Part shown: in pieces, positions 10,195-21,299 of the stretch | Layout of the letters: every line of letters starts with the position of its first letter | Numbering within the stretch: position 1 is the first letter of the stretch | NCBI GenBank assembly: GCA_951394405.1 | Contig: OX596339.1 | Coordinates: 124,001 to 188,000, forward strand | Source of the DNA: Coprinellus micaceus | Lineage: Eukaryota; Basidiomycota; Agaricomycetes; Agaricales; Psathyrellaceae | Direction of reading: 5' to 3' | Length of the DNA: 64,000 nucleotides | Program-made: the position numbers and the translations under genes | Notes under the pieces: model-generated | What the model was told of the DNA's origin: nothing | Database searches by the model: none | What the model saw: only the letters and a program-made list of their open reading frames with translations

Positions 10195-12240
10195 GAAGGG
10201 TGGAAGTGGCAACTCGGGACTGGTCACCCCTCTATCGGTATTTCTATTCATACCTTCAATCATTGTAACAATGTGTTCCGATTTCTTTTGGTCATGCTTA
10301 CATACGTCTTTCTCTGACCGTTCTCTCGTATTATACGCCTTTGACAGGTCCTCCTTTATCTATCGCAGTGTCTATCCCGGTGCCGCTTATCGAGGTCCAA
10401 GGGCATCACGTTTTCGTTTAAACACATACTTCGGGACCCTCCCTACTGCCTTCCATCCCGGACTTCCAGTCCCAGGTTTACGCTACGTTTCGGCTGTACA
10501 ATCTACTTAGCCCCTTTCTCTTCGTTCAGAAAATCTGTATTTTGTGTTACTACCCGGTTCTCTTCGAGCTACGTATCATCATGCAATATGAGTTATCGAG
10601 ACTCGAAATACTGTCCTTTTATCGCTCCTCCGAACACCACTCCAAATTGAGCGAAATTCGGATCGCGACTCGCCAGTCCCGTGTCTGAAAACGTTCACCG
10701 GCGGTACCCCACTCGCTCCGAGCTTAGATAGGGGGGTTGCCTTGTAAAACCTGTCCGAGGGCATGCCTAGGACGGGAGTGCTGAGAACACAAGATTCCGA
10801 GTCTTGGAGATAGTAGAGAGTATGAATGAAGGCCAATCACCAGCTACGCTCAACGTCTTTTTCCAGCGGCGAAAGCCCCCCGTTATCATCCGGGCGGTAG
10901 GACCGTGTAGGTCACCAGTCGCTGCCCGTACTATGGAACTCGAGGATGTACACTCAATCCCCCCCATGCCGATCGGGATGTGGAAATGGGCTCGGCCGAT
11001 CAGTACAGCGAACGATGGCATTCCCCGACTGACGGATGGTAAACCGCCGCAAGGAGCTCCTTCGGTGGCTAGGCATATAGGACTCATCTGCGCCCGTCGA
11101 AAGCAGGTGAAGAGCCAGATTACGCGAATCTAGCCATTACCAGGTGGATGGCGAAGAGGGGAGAGAGTACGCCTGCAGAGCGCTGGGGTGGAAAGACCGC
11201 AGACAGAAGCCCCAAAGTGCGGGGTGCACACATCAACGAACAAGTCCAGAGTGAAGGAAGGGAGGAGCGAGGAAAGCAATGACGCTGGCAAGACCGAGGA
11301 ACCCAACAGTACCTTGAGCAAGGAAAACGGGGTTTTCCAAGCCAAGAAACATCTAACGCAGAGCGGGCCATTCAGCTCTGCGGATCCGAAGGGTAGGTCC
11401 GTAGTCACTGACTAGGCGAACATAGGATACGTCGGTGGGTGGAACCGCTCCCGCAAAAGCCGCATGAACATGGTTTAAATTCATCATGTCGTGCACATTA
11501 GACGTGTTTCCCGAGTGTCTAGCTCATGGTTACACAACCAGTGGGTACAGAGCTCTGCAATTTCGAAGGGTACCCACCGAAGCTCTGTTCCAATTTCTAG
11601 GTCTTTTCTCAAGCCCGACCGCCTACCCAATAAAAAGACCTAGGTGGATCGAATAGAGAGAGGTGGAATAATGAGATAGAGAGGGGAGACGATGGTGGTA
11701 AGAGTCAAGCAGCAAGGCTCAGCAGGCCCAACGAGCGTGATTGACATGGGTGGTGGCTGTGAGGCGAGAAGACGGCGATCTTATCTTATCTACGGGAGAA
11801 CGCCCGGGCGCTTATTCCTCCACAGCCTTTGTGCTTTACCGCAAGGGGCCGCATAGGGAATCGCCCACCCACTTCACAGTTTGTGCTCTTATGATAAGCA
11901 CCCAGGAAGCCTTCTTACCCCCAGTCATCGTCATAGGTTCACCCCAGTACACCGGCGCATGGTGGTCGAGGGTCGACGGAAAGGGCATTCGTCGGTGCTA
12001 TCGACCGTCGTTATCCACGCGCCCACTGTGCAGAAATCATCATATGTCATGGGGCCACTGCAAGGCCGCCGAACCGGCTCTGTCCGTTTCTATCGGGGGC
12101 GCCTTCTGCCCCCTTACACCTACCACTCCATTGGTACAGTGGCTACTTCGAGAGTAATCCATCAGATGACACTGGGTCGTACTGGCATTCTACACAGCTA
12201 TAATTGCCACATTCGTCGATTGGGCTCGAAGACACCCCAA
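10195..12240. other. No supportable gene; holds partial repeat copy 3
   Basis: Frames of about 75-110 codons at 10767-11415 show no domain. From about 11560 the segmental repeat resumes without the Mpv17 exon, and it includes the GATA palindrome at 11750-11828 (core 11777-11790). Confidence 0.45.
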
Positions 12241-12247
12241 TATAAAA
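12241..12247 (+). promoter_or_regulatory. TATA box of member D
   Basis: TATAAAA lies 105 nt upstream of the ATG at 12346. It suggests member D had a genuine promoter. Confidence 0.4.
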
Positions 12248-12345
12248 GCCGACCCGCTCGACAGGGCGAGAAACCCGAAGCAAAGGGAAACACCCACCAC
12301 CCCCGTCACCCATTTCGGCCTCAACTCTCTCCCGCTCTCTTAGAA

Positions 12346-13390
12346 ATGCCCTCCTCAGTTAAACAGCTTGCCTCCGCCATGGGTAAAATCTTCCGTAGGA
12401 GAGAACCTACACTAGCCCCCATCTCCGCTCCCGCTCCAGGCGTGGACATCGTTGACTTGAGCGAACCCGACCCACCCATGTGCCCGTCCATTCAGAACAG
12501 CACGCGCAACTCCCTTCACTTCCCCTGGGACGTTAATGGATATTGAGGTGACTCTGGGGAAATTCAGACTATATCACGTACAACTATGGTACAGTGAACA
12601 ACGTCCGGCATATCGAAAACGCAAAGTTTGCGTCGTCGCTCCCCACTTCGGAGACCATCGCTGGTCAACCTATCGTGGGGGCAGAAGGCCGTGTCGAGGA
12701 CGACCCACTTCTCGAACCCCTCACGAATTCATCCTCCTGGGGTGCTCTCTAATCAAAGAAGTACGTTCATGACCTCGACCACATCCCAGAGAAGTCATGA
12801 AACAGATCGCGATGGAGATCTGGGCGACACTGCCCCCAAACGATCAGCTCCGTATCGTCAATGAAGCGAGACAGGGAAACAAGCTACACACAGCGACGGA
12901 GGTGACGACAGGAGATGACTGCGCTGGGAAAGGGATCCAGAAGAGGTACTGGTCACTCACTCGCCGTATGACAAAGTTTTGGACAGAGAAATGGGACGAG
13001 GCACGGCGGGTTATCATCGATAACCTTCTTCCACTGGGGTGTGCTCTGCTTGTTCTCACCTTGAAACCGCTTTCGCCGCTGGCCCCGGGTGGCAGGAAGG
13101 ACATGGGTGGGGCTGACCTTGGAAGCAGCGAGGGGCCAGAGGAGGTGCCGTTGGACGACGAGGGCGGGGAACAGGAAAGTTGGGAGGACTGGGACGGAGG
13201 TGAATATGAGGATTGGGGTGAATGCGATGATGGAGGATGGGACAATGGAAAACGGGAATGGCACGACTCTGGTGGAAGCACGCACCCGCCACGCCAATCG
13301 GGAAATATACTCCCACGGAATCTCAAGGATATACCCGGAAGATGGGCGAAGTTAGACTGGAGCTTGGTACGTCGTCTCCTTGAACTTTAA
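12346..13390 (+). pseudogene. HMG-box-like family member D, multiply frameshifted, with an acidic Trp/Gly-rich tail
   Basis: A first coding stretch from 12346 (MPSSVKQLASAMGKIFRRRE) ends in a stop near 12545. The family signature (ITYNYGTVNNVRHIENAKF) begins after a CAG at about 12569. The HMG-like piece (TPHEFILLGCSLIKE) and the second piece (MKQIAMEIWATLPPNDQLR, then RYWSLTRRMTKFWTEKW) fall in two further frames, so at least two frame breaks separate them. I see no introns long enough to explain this. The tail, about 13120-13270, is acidic and rich in Trp-Gly and Gly-Trp pairs (EDWDGGEYEDWGE). It is probably a pseudogene, unless unusual introns restore the frame. Confidence 0.5.
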
Positions 13391-13922
13391 CGTATTCGAA
13401 AGCCTGAAGCATACCATATCTTCGTCTTATCGTACTAGTCACCACCATCGTGACGGTTAGACATAAGGGTAGGCGCATCATAATCATATCTATCCGAGTC
13501 GGAACCGCCGCCACCACTACCTTGTATCTATCTTATTAGTATTTATCTCCCACCAAACTCGCCAATACCCGATCAGTATAGGGCCCTCTCACGAGTAAAG
13601 CCTCTGCATTCAGACTCTCGACGTTTTGGGAGGCACAAAGATAGGGGGAGGAACGGGATTTTGGGGTGCGGAGAGGAGGGAGTGTGGATGCGGAACGTTT
13701 GGGTAAGGGCACTCCTTCGCTACGCTTTCCATTCAACACCGTTCCGGCGGCTTAGCGCATGCCATCCGCCACGTCCTCGGTCTTTCAAAACCCAACTCTT
13801 CCTGCTGCCTTCCATCCTATATTTCCAGTCGATCTTCATCCTATATATTCCGGCTGTACCATTTACTTATGCATTCTCGTCGTTTATCAGGTCTGTCTTC
13901 TGCGTTAATATCATGCCCTCTT
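13391..13922. other. Convergent 3' spacer between members D and E
   Basis: No gene is seen. A stretch near 13695-13770 (AAGGGCACTC ... CGGCTTAGCGCATGCCATCC) resembles the DNA just downstream of member A (about 1633-1700), so the 3' flank was duplicated along with the gene. Confidence 0.4.
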
Positions 13923-16320
13923 CTATTTATGGTTCATCCTGTTGCAATGGGTCGCGTTCCAATGGAATATGCAGAGGTTCGATCCCAGTAGGCCCTTGCC
14001 TGTCATGACAATGTGTTCCATCACCCGATCCTGAACCTCCTTCCATCTGCCCAGCCAGAATTCAGTGATCCTGTTGGTAAAGCTCCAGTACTTCTGCTTG
14101 TGCTTCGGTCCCTTCAGTGTTTTGCCCTGAGATGCTAGCATTGCCAGCTGTAACCCGATGGGATTTGATTAAATGATCCACTGTTATACAGGGCCAAACA
14201 ATTAAATGTGTGGCATTTAAGCAATGCTGTTTAAACTTTCAAAACCAATGCTTTGTGGCGTGAGCGGAACCTCGCGAGGCTGGGCGCCCAATGTTGAACT
14301 CACTGGTTAATCATCGCCAACCATTTAAACGTTCGGGGACGCGGAGACAGCCAGGTTCGAGTGAATTGAACACTAATGTGTATTGTTAGGACATACGCGA
14401 ATAGTAAATAGCCTGTGAGCCGAGTACCCGAAGTGGGCGTGACGGGAGGGCTTTGCGAGGTGGGGTGCGAAGCCCAATTAATCATTGATTAAATCGGAGC
14501 CCGAACCCATATCTCGCGCATCACCGCCGCCTCCTCTCGCACATCGAGTGCGAGGTCGCTGACCTCCAAGTCCCCTCTCCACTGCCGGCACAGTGTAGAA
14601 GGGAAGAAAGAAAGTTGGGGGCGGACACGCAATGTCTCCCCATATTTATCACCAGCTAAGGCTTGGCCTAGCGTGCCATGCTTTGCATTATTTGTTTCCG
14701 TTCAATAAACTCAACTCGTGATTTTGGGAACGCGACGCGACTGTTTGGACCAGCCAAATAGCTAGCGGATATATAAGGCCGCTGCAAGTGCCAGGACGCT
14801 CCATCCCCCTCTCTTCCCTCAACCACCACCACCGGACTTGGTGTTGAGGGACTTGCAGGGATTGGTGCATCGGCACTTGTGTCGTCGGAGGTCGGGTTGG
14901 CCCCATCAGGGGTATTCGAGCTCCGTTTAAACAGGATCCCACCTTATTAAACGCGCTCGACTTCCAACCCTCGTCGTCTTCGGCGGTCTCGTTGGACTTT
15001 GGCTCTTCACAGAGCCAGCCGCAGGGGCTTTTCAGGCTCTGCATGACACCCCTCTCAACCTTCGATGGTGGGGTCTTGCATTTCCCTCTTCGTTCCCCTG
15101 TCCCAACGCGCGTTCTCCCCGTGTTTAATTACATCTGTTCCCCTGTACACATCTACGTATTTATATAGCTTCAAGGTTTGTTTAATTGAGCATTTAAATG
15201 TCTTTGCCACGGATGTGTTCACTATAAACCTGTAGTGGTTGGAACCGTTTAAACGCTGCGCTGGGCAGGGCGAACCCGCCACTTGACTACTGTTTAAATG
15301 GAATCAAAGCACTCGCGTCTGGCGAATACGCACTACACGGGGAACTGTTTAAACGGCTGTGTTTAAACATGATACAATTAATTGTTTGATCCTCGTATAA
15401 CAGGGGATCATTTAATCAAATGCCATCGGGCTTTTGTTGCCAGGTGTAGCTCCTCAACTCATTCGGCGTCATCCTCAATCTTCGCTCTATCGCCAGGAGA
15501 TAGAGATGTCCAAGCGTCAGTCACAATATCGCACATGGTGTCGTCGCTGATTTCCAGGGACTCTGTGCTGCACTGAGCCTTTACAAGGGTCGACCCGAAT
15601 AGGATGAACGCGTTTGGTAGGTCCTCAGAGGTGGATTCCGGTGGCGTAGGAGCCGATGTAGTCCAACTCATATCGCTGGTGTGAATGAAGGGGATACAAC
15701 GTTGCCTCTCCTGAGTGGCTAAATCCGAACCTGTCAGCCAATGGAAACGATAAGGCACTGAACGGTCCCCCTACCAGGTGTGTCCTCAAACAGAGCATTT
15801 TCGACGTGCCGAGCGTTATTCACGGTCCCGTAGAAGGTATTGACGATATTGTCTATGTGATATTCCGGTTATATCCCGTGAGGAGTGTCCACCAGTCCCA
15901 GGAAAACCTAAGCTTGTGTTTGTACTCACAGGTGACCGCGACGGCTTGCTCGTCAGAGGAGCGAGCGCTCGGAGGTGACATGGTGTCAATGACCTCCAGG
16001 TGTGGACTTGCGTTCTTGCCCCTCGTAACACTTCGCGACCGTGGCTCAAGTTCTTGCAACAGCTCCTCCGCATAAAGCGCAAACGTGGAGGACGGGTCCA
16101 TCGCTGCAACGTATTCCGCAATATCTCCAAGATCCATGAAGACTTCCTCGGCGTCGCAGTCGGCGTCAGGAAGTTCAAAATTGCAATCAACCTCGAAGTC
16201 CAGGTTGAAGTCGATCTCGAAATCCAGAAAGCTAAGCGCGAAAGAAGACATTTCGCCCTGGTAAGCCACGTCGATCGATGGGGGGAGCGGAAGAATACGA
16301 TTGTTGGTGCACGGTAGCAC
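13923..16320 (-). pseudogene. HMG-box-like family member E, broken by a stop and a transposon
   Basis: Exon 1 (16320-15930) encodes an acidic N-terminus. Exon 2 (15852-15775) holds the signature (FYGTVNNARHVENALFEDTP). Exon 3 (15730-15459) has the best HMG start of the array (LPNAFILFGSTLVKAQ) and CDIVTDAWTSLSPGDRAKIE, then an in-frame TGA where sister genes have Arg/Ser codons. About 20 nt later a TIR element (14154-15430) interrupts the gene. Beyond it the tail resumes at about 14141 (KYWSFTNRITEFWLGRW). Introns sit in phase 1 as in the sisters. The stop and the insertion make this a pseudogene. Upstream ATGs at 16320 or 16251 are alternatives. Confidence 0.65.
14154..15430. mobile_element. 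1.28-kb non-autonomous TIR transposon rich in GTTTAAAC motifs
   Basis: The left end CCCGATGGGATTTGATTAAA and the reverse complement of the right end, CCCGATGGCATTTGATTAAA, match over about 36 nt with two mismatches. After a short gap the match resumes with CAAACAATTAA. Flanking DNA shows an imperfect 12-nt direct repeat (minus strand: TACACCTGGCAA and TACAGCTGGCAA), a likely target-site duplication. GTTTAAAC or close variants recur at least six times in the subterminal parts. No transposase frame is seen. The element is inserted in member E. Confidence 0.75.
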
Positions 16321-16399
16321 AAAGGGCGCGCTGGAGGACCAGACGAAGTGAGGGCGCTAAGCAAGGGTTATCGCCGCGGCCGTATGCTGTGCACGCCCT

Positions 16400-19300
16400 C
16401 GTGTCCGGTCGTTATAGTGCACAGCACATGGCTGTGCGCTAATCGCTGTTGAGCGCTTAAATTCATAGTTGGTGGCATTCCAAACCGTTTGGACGAAGTG
16501 GAGGCAGTGGGAAGCGAAGGCTTGGAGCTAGCGAGCTAATGTGTTCCATCTCCCCGCAGCTGCTAGGTGAGGCCGACGCAACCGTATCCGAAATTCGGCC
16601 TGGTGCTCTATGCTTCAGCTTTATTCACCCCTCAACTCTATACATCAGGGACCCGGTGCTCAATGCCCCTTTCTCTCTCTCGAATGAATTGATTTCATCT
16701 CATTTTCCCTCGTTCTCCAGGGCTTAGTGTGCATTTCGTTTGGGTCTTATCGGCGCCTATTATCCAGCCGACACCGCCTCGGCGCTTATATTGATTGGTC
16801 TCCCCCGCACCTTTATGTTCGAGAGATCCACCGATGCGAGAGTCCGCTAATGCTTTCCACACGCCCGGGGAGTCACTTCCAGTCGTTTTCGCCTGTCCGC
16901 TTCTCCAATATCGCCAAAACTCCTTGTCGTCATCTGGCACTTCAGTTCAGCCAGGCAGACCTTGGATAAGACATTGAGCACGACGCTACGACTTCTTTCT
17001 CTAAAGTTTGGCGTCTGGACATCTACGCCATTAAAACGGCGCTGCTTCATTGAATTCCACCGAATCTCCGAGATTCTCCTCCGGGACGATCACCGCTCGC
17101 TCTGCTCAATACGTAGACCTCACCTTCCTTTCCTCATCCGCTCAGACTCCCTTCGTGTGCCATACGCTCATGGCCGCTTCCCTTCCCATGTATCTGGTAA
17201 AATAGTGCTGTGGGTCTCGTTCCCATCTCACCTTCGGCGGTTCTCTGTGGGCGCTTGAATGACTGCCTTCTGGAGGACTCGTTCTGATATATGAGGATCT
17301 GCATCAGTCCAAGACGCAAATTCTCTGAGCTTCTGTCCGCCCGATGTTCGCCTCGGTGAAGCGAGACTAGGCCTACGGTGTGCTAGTTCGACTTTTCCAT
17401 AGCCGCTCTCAGCCCATCTTGCTTTCCGTCACCACGCGGAATGGGATTATCCTTGCCCATCTCTCCCCGATGCCGTTGACGCCACCTATTCACCCGGATG
17501 TGAAATCCAAGTTCAAGTGGGTGGAACTGGCGGTCTTGACTATCTACCTTCGGGTCTCCTGGGACCTGCGGCCGAATATCGTAGGCCGTACTCTGCAATG
17601 GTTCGGGGAGAGTGGGAGCCCCACTATTCAGTTGGGGCGGCAAGACGATACCATATCCAGCCCCTCCAGCTCATGTTGTAGATCAGAGATGCTCCTCCTG
17701 TGTCTCATCAAGGCTCGGGATGGATGATGAAGGCCTGGTCGGGGAGTGCACTCAGCACATGCCAGGGCTTCCGCAAGCGCGCTGAGGGCGCTCGGCGTTG
17801 GTGGGAGAGTGAGTTCCACCTGATCAGACTCAACGCCGTATTCGTGTCCTCCGAGGCTCCGACAAGTTTAGTCCTATTCAACCCAGATATTGCGACATAC
17901 GGATCGTATCATCAACTGCTACTTTCTTGGTCCTAGATAAGGATTATCAGTACATTCGTCCGCAATCGTCCCCCAAAGATTGCGCGCGCCACTCCCTTCA
18001 ATACGAAGTTCGCGTTGTATTCTCGCTCGCTCTCGCCCTTATTCCAATTCCACGCCATGTAATCAATGCCGCAATTAACGATAAAGGGCGATAATCGCAG
18101 AACCTGTGGAATCGACTTCGAGAAACGAAGAAGGAAGAGAAAGATTCAAGGGAGATATCGCCGAGAATCCGCCCTGGTTTCAAGGAATTCTCATCGAGCC
18201 CGAGTGTCGTTCGGGATCTCTGGAGGGATCAGTGCGACTTCTCCTGATACGATTCGATTCAGATAAGACCCACCCTACGCACGATGCCCTGGGATGCTTC
18301 TCGCCCTCGGGATTAACGGATTATAGAGGATTATGGGATTGCGCCCGGGGGAGGTGATTGAGGGGGAGGAGGAAAGAAGGCAGGAAGAGTGACTGCGCAC
18401 CGTTTCACAATGGTCCCCGGTATCCAGGGTATTCGAGTAGGCTTGATGGTCAGACCGCGAATACGAAGTCCGAATCAGTGCTTACTCGACAAGGGATAAA
18501 AAATCAACAGAACAATGGTTGTCGAGGAGCCCTAAGACCCTCGTAAATACAACGCCAGGGGTGAAGCCATCGACCTATCGACGAGGGTTAGGTCATGACC
18601 CTTAGCACCTGGGGTACAGAAGAACATGTCGTCAGTATCGTCACAAGGTCTGTACTGGGTGTAAATACGTACCGTAACAGAAGTCGATCATGGGCATATA
18701 CGGTGAGAGACCCGTACTCACCGCAACAGAGGCTACGGCAAGGGCGCTATAAACAGGCCAAGAGACACGCGAGGGATGGGCATAGGACGGCATATTGATT
18801 TCATAGGGCATAATGTCGTAGATACAGAGAACGTCGAATCGATTGGGTTGGGGTGATGCGAAGGGTTGGTGGGCGTTAGGTTATCTCGAAGAGGTTCGGT
18901 CCCAATTTTTGGGTAGAGGAAGGGGGAATGGTACAAAGCGAAACTGATATTCGCAACACAGACTTTACGATCTCCACAGATCAGGAATCGTGGATAGAGA
19001 GGACCCGATAATATGTAGAAGGAGACGGATCCGATGTATATGTACACAGAAAGGGAAAGGAGTGGGGAGATGAAATCCATCGTACGAAATCATGGTCGTA
19101 ACGATAAACCAAGAAGGCGTTAGTTGAAGACATAGCGGACTAACCCCTGAAATATATGTGGGGAGGTCATGCCATGCAGTCTAGCCCGAGCAGGCGTGGT
19201 GCATCGAACTCATATCGGTCGACGCATTGGGTGGCGGTACACACAGGGAACGCAAATCCAATGGTGAGAGGAGGGAGAGATAACAAAGGCAAGTCGAAGA

Positions 19301-19600
19301 CAGAAACGAGACCAAAAAAGGAGATCAGAGGGAGAGAGAAGGCCAAGAAGGCAAGAGAGGGCTGGACAGAGGAAGAAGGGGGGGAAAGGCGCAGACATTC
19401 AACGGTCTAGCGCTTAATTGAATAATAAAACAACGAGCGGAAGGTGAAAGAGCAATTTCCATTTAAATGTCGTGGAAGCGAGAACGGAGAGGAGAACGGG
19501 GAAAGGAATGAAAGGAAGAAAGAGGAGAGGAATGCGGAGGGGGTGTCGCCGGTGGGCGCTTTCAGGAGAACAAAAGCCAAGAGAAAAGGTATGAAGGGTC
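16400..19600. other. No supportable gene
   Basis: Many short overlapping frames occur on both strands, none with a domain, signal peptide or consistent splice set. A/G-rich sequence from about 19265 to 19600 lies downstream of the HMG-box gene. The motif GGCGCTTAT or its complement recurs (near 16790), as in the GATA palindromes. Confidence 0.45.
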
Positions 19601-19608
19601 CGCGACGC

Positions 19609-21291
19609 TCAGTACGCGTACTGCGGCACACCTTCGAAACCGGAGTACCCACCCATCCCGAAGCCCTGCTCCATCTGTCCTATCGGCGCATCGAAGCCGT
19701 ACCCATTATTATCCATCCCAATAAACGGCTCGCTCATGAAGCTCCCCTGCTGCTGCTGATACGCCGGCGCATTAAACTGGGCATAATCGAAACCCTTCTG
19801 CATCCCACCGAACTGCATATCGATCTGCGCACTGAACGCCGGCTGGGCATGCGCGAAGACGGGGCTCTGGGCCTCGAATCCGGGGGTTGAGGGCATCGAG
19901 AAGCTCGGGGAGGGTGAGAGAGGCGAAGGAGACATCGGGGATACGGGCGACGAGCAAGCGCTCCAATCCTGCTGGAGCATGTCGGTGAAGGACGGCATAG
20001 TGGCGTTGGTGGTGTCGATGGTGAGCCCACCGGGGAAGGCAGGGTCGATGGGCGCGGGGGCCATGTGCAAAGCAGCGGCGTCGAAGCTGAAGTTCGTGAA
20101 ATCGAACGCCGGTGCGGATTGTTGCTGCTCCTGGATCGACTCCATGGACGGTGCTGGAGTCGCTGCCTTCGCGGGGGTCGACGCCCTCGTCGGCTTCTCA
20201 GAGACGCTGCGGCGTGGTTTCTTCGTGGTCTTGGACTTGGGGAGGAAACTCGCCTGCTCGATCTTGAGCTCGGTCTCTTCGATGGGCGCGCTGGAGCCAC
20301 GGCGGAAGGTGGCGTCCTCGGGCTTGAAGTGGGACTCGGTGATGGGCACTTCGAAGCGGGTGACGATTTCGGGTACGTGGGTACGGTCGAACTCTTCCAT
20401 CTTGGCGTTGAGTTCTGTACCTTTCAGGCCGAGGAGGAGTAGCTCTGCTATCTTGGCTGGAGGGAGAAGGGGTGGAGCTCGTCAGCCAATTGGAACAAGA
20501 GCACGGCGATAGCTAGAAGACGGAAGACGGGACGAAGGGAGAGGAAGCAGGTATACGTACCGCATCGTGTATCGTCCTTCGGCTCCACCTCTCGGACCCT
20601 TCGTTTCGCTGTACTTCCGCCTCCGCCATCCCCACTACCTCTTTTACCACTCCCAGCGCCTTTGACCTTCGTTTGCTGCGGCTTGAACGCATACTTGGGG
20701 AACTTCCTCTTGTGCTTCTCTAATTCCTTCTTTGCCTCGTCGTGCCACTTCGCCTTCTCTCCCTCGCCCATACTCTTCCAAGTCATACCGATAATCTTGC
20801 TTAACGTCGAATGGTTCGTCTCGATGCTGGTAGAAACGTGCTGCGCCTTGATGAACGAGGAGCGGAAGAGGATGAAAGCGTTTGGCGGACGTGGGATGTG
20901 GTTCTCGGGGCGCTTCTTTGAGTGGGAAGGACTCCTCTTACGCTGGGTAGGAGCAGGGTCGTCGTCCTCAGGCCCAGCGACAAAGGTGAATGTTGCAGGG
21001 GGAGGTGGGGCGAAGGCGGACATAGGGTAGTGAGGAGGGACGTCGACGAGAGGCGGGGGTCCATCGACGAGGGGTGGGAGGTCATCATCGTCGGGCAGTT
21101 CGACGATCTTGTCGCTCAGACTCAGCTCGACGAACGAGGCGACGGGCGCTTGCCATGAAATCATTTGGTTATCTGCGATCGAACAGTGCCCTTGGTTAGT
21201 CGAAAAGAATGACGAGAAAATACCGCAAGAATTACGCACTGTACATATCAGGATCCTGATAACTCCAGCTATTTGTGCGTTCAACAGGCAT
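19609..21291 (-). CDS. HMG-box transcription factor
   Basis: Three exons are supported: 21291-21240, 21172-20561 and 20456-19609. The introns have GTGCGT and GTACGT donors and a constant frame, giving 503 aa. A full HMG box lies at about residues 110-178. It opens HIPRPPNAFILFRSSFIKAQ, continues with LSKIIGMTWKSMGEGEKAKW and closes with a basic helix (HKRKFPKYAFKP). An acidic/proline-rich leader precedes it and a basic Gly/Lys/Arg linker follows. The C-terminal half is Ser/Pro/Gln/Phe-rich, as in activation domains. The box is of the fungal MATA/Ste11-like class, so it is a nuclear DNA-binding regulator, possibly linked to mating or development; that role is inferred. It is the only intact HMG gene in the window and resembles member E most closely. 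Confidence 0.85.
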
Positions 21292-21299
21292 CTTTACTG

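Noticed and set aside
10767..11415. Two overlapping frames of about 75-110 codons
   Set aside because: Both strands are open over the same bases, no domain or splice signal is found, and no paralogue is seen.
14154..15430. GTTTAAAC octamers as PmeI sites from a cloning vector
   Set aside because: They lie within clear terminal inverted repeats with a flanking direct repeat, and no vector-like sequence is present.
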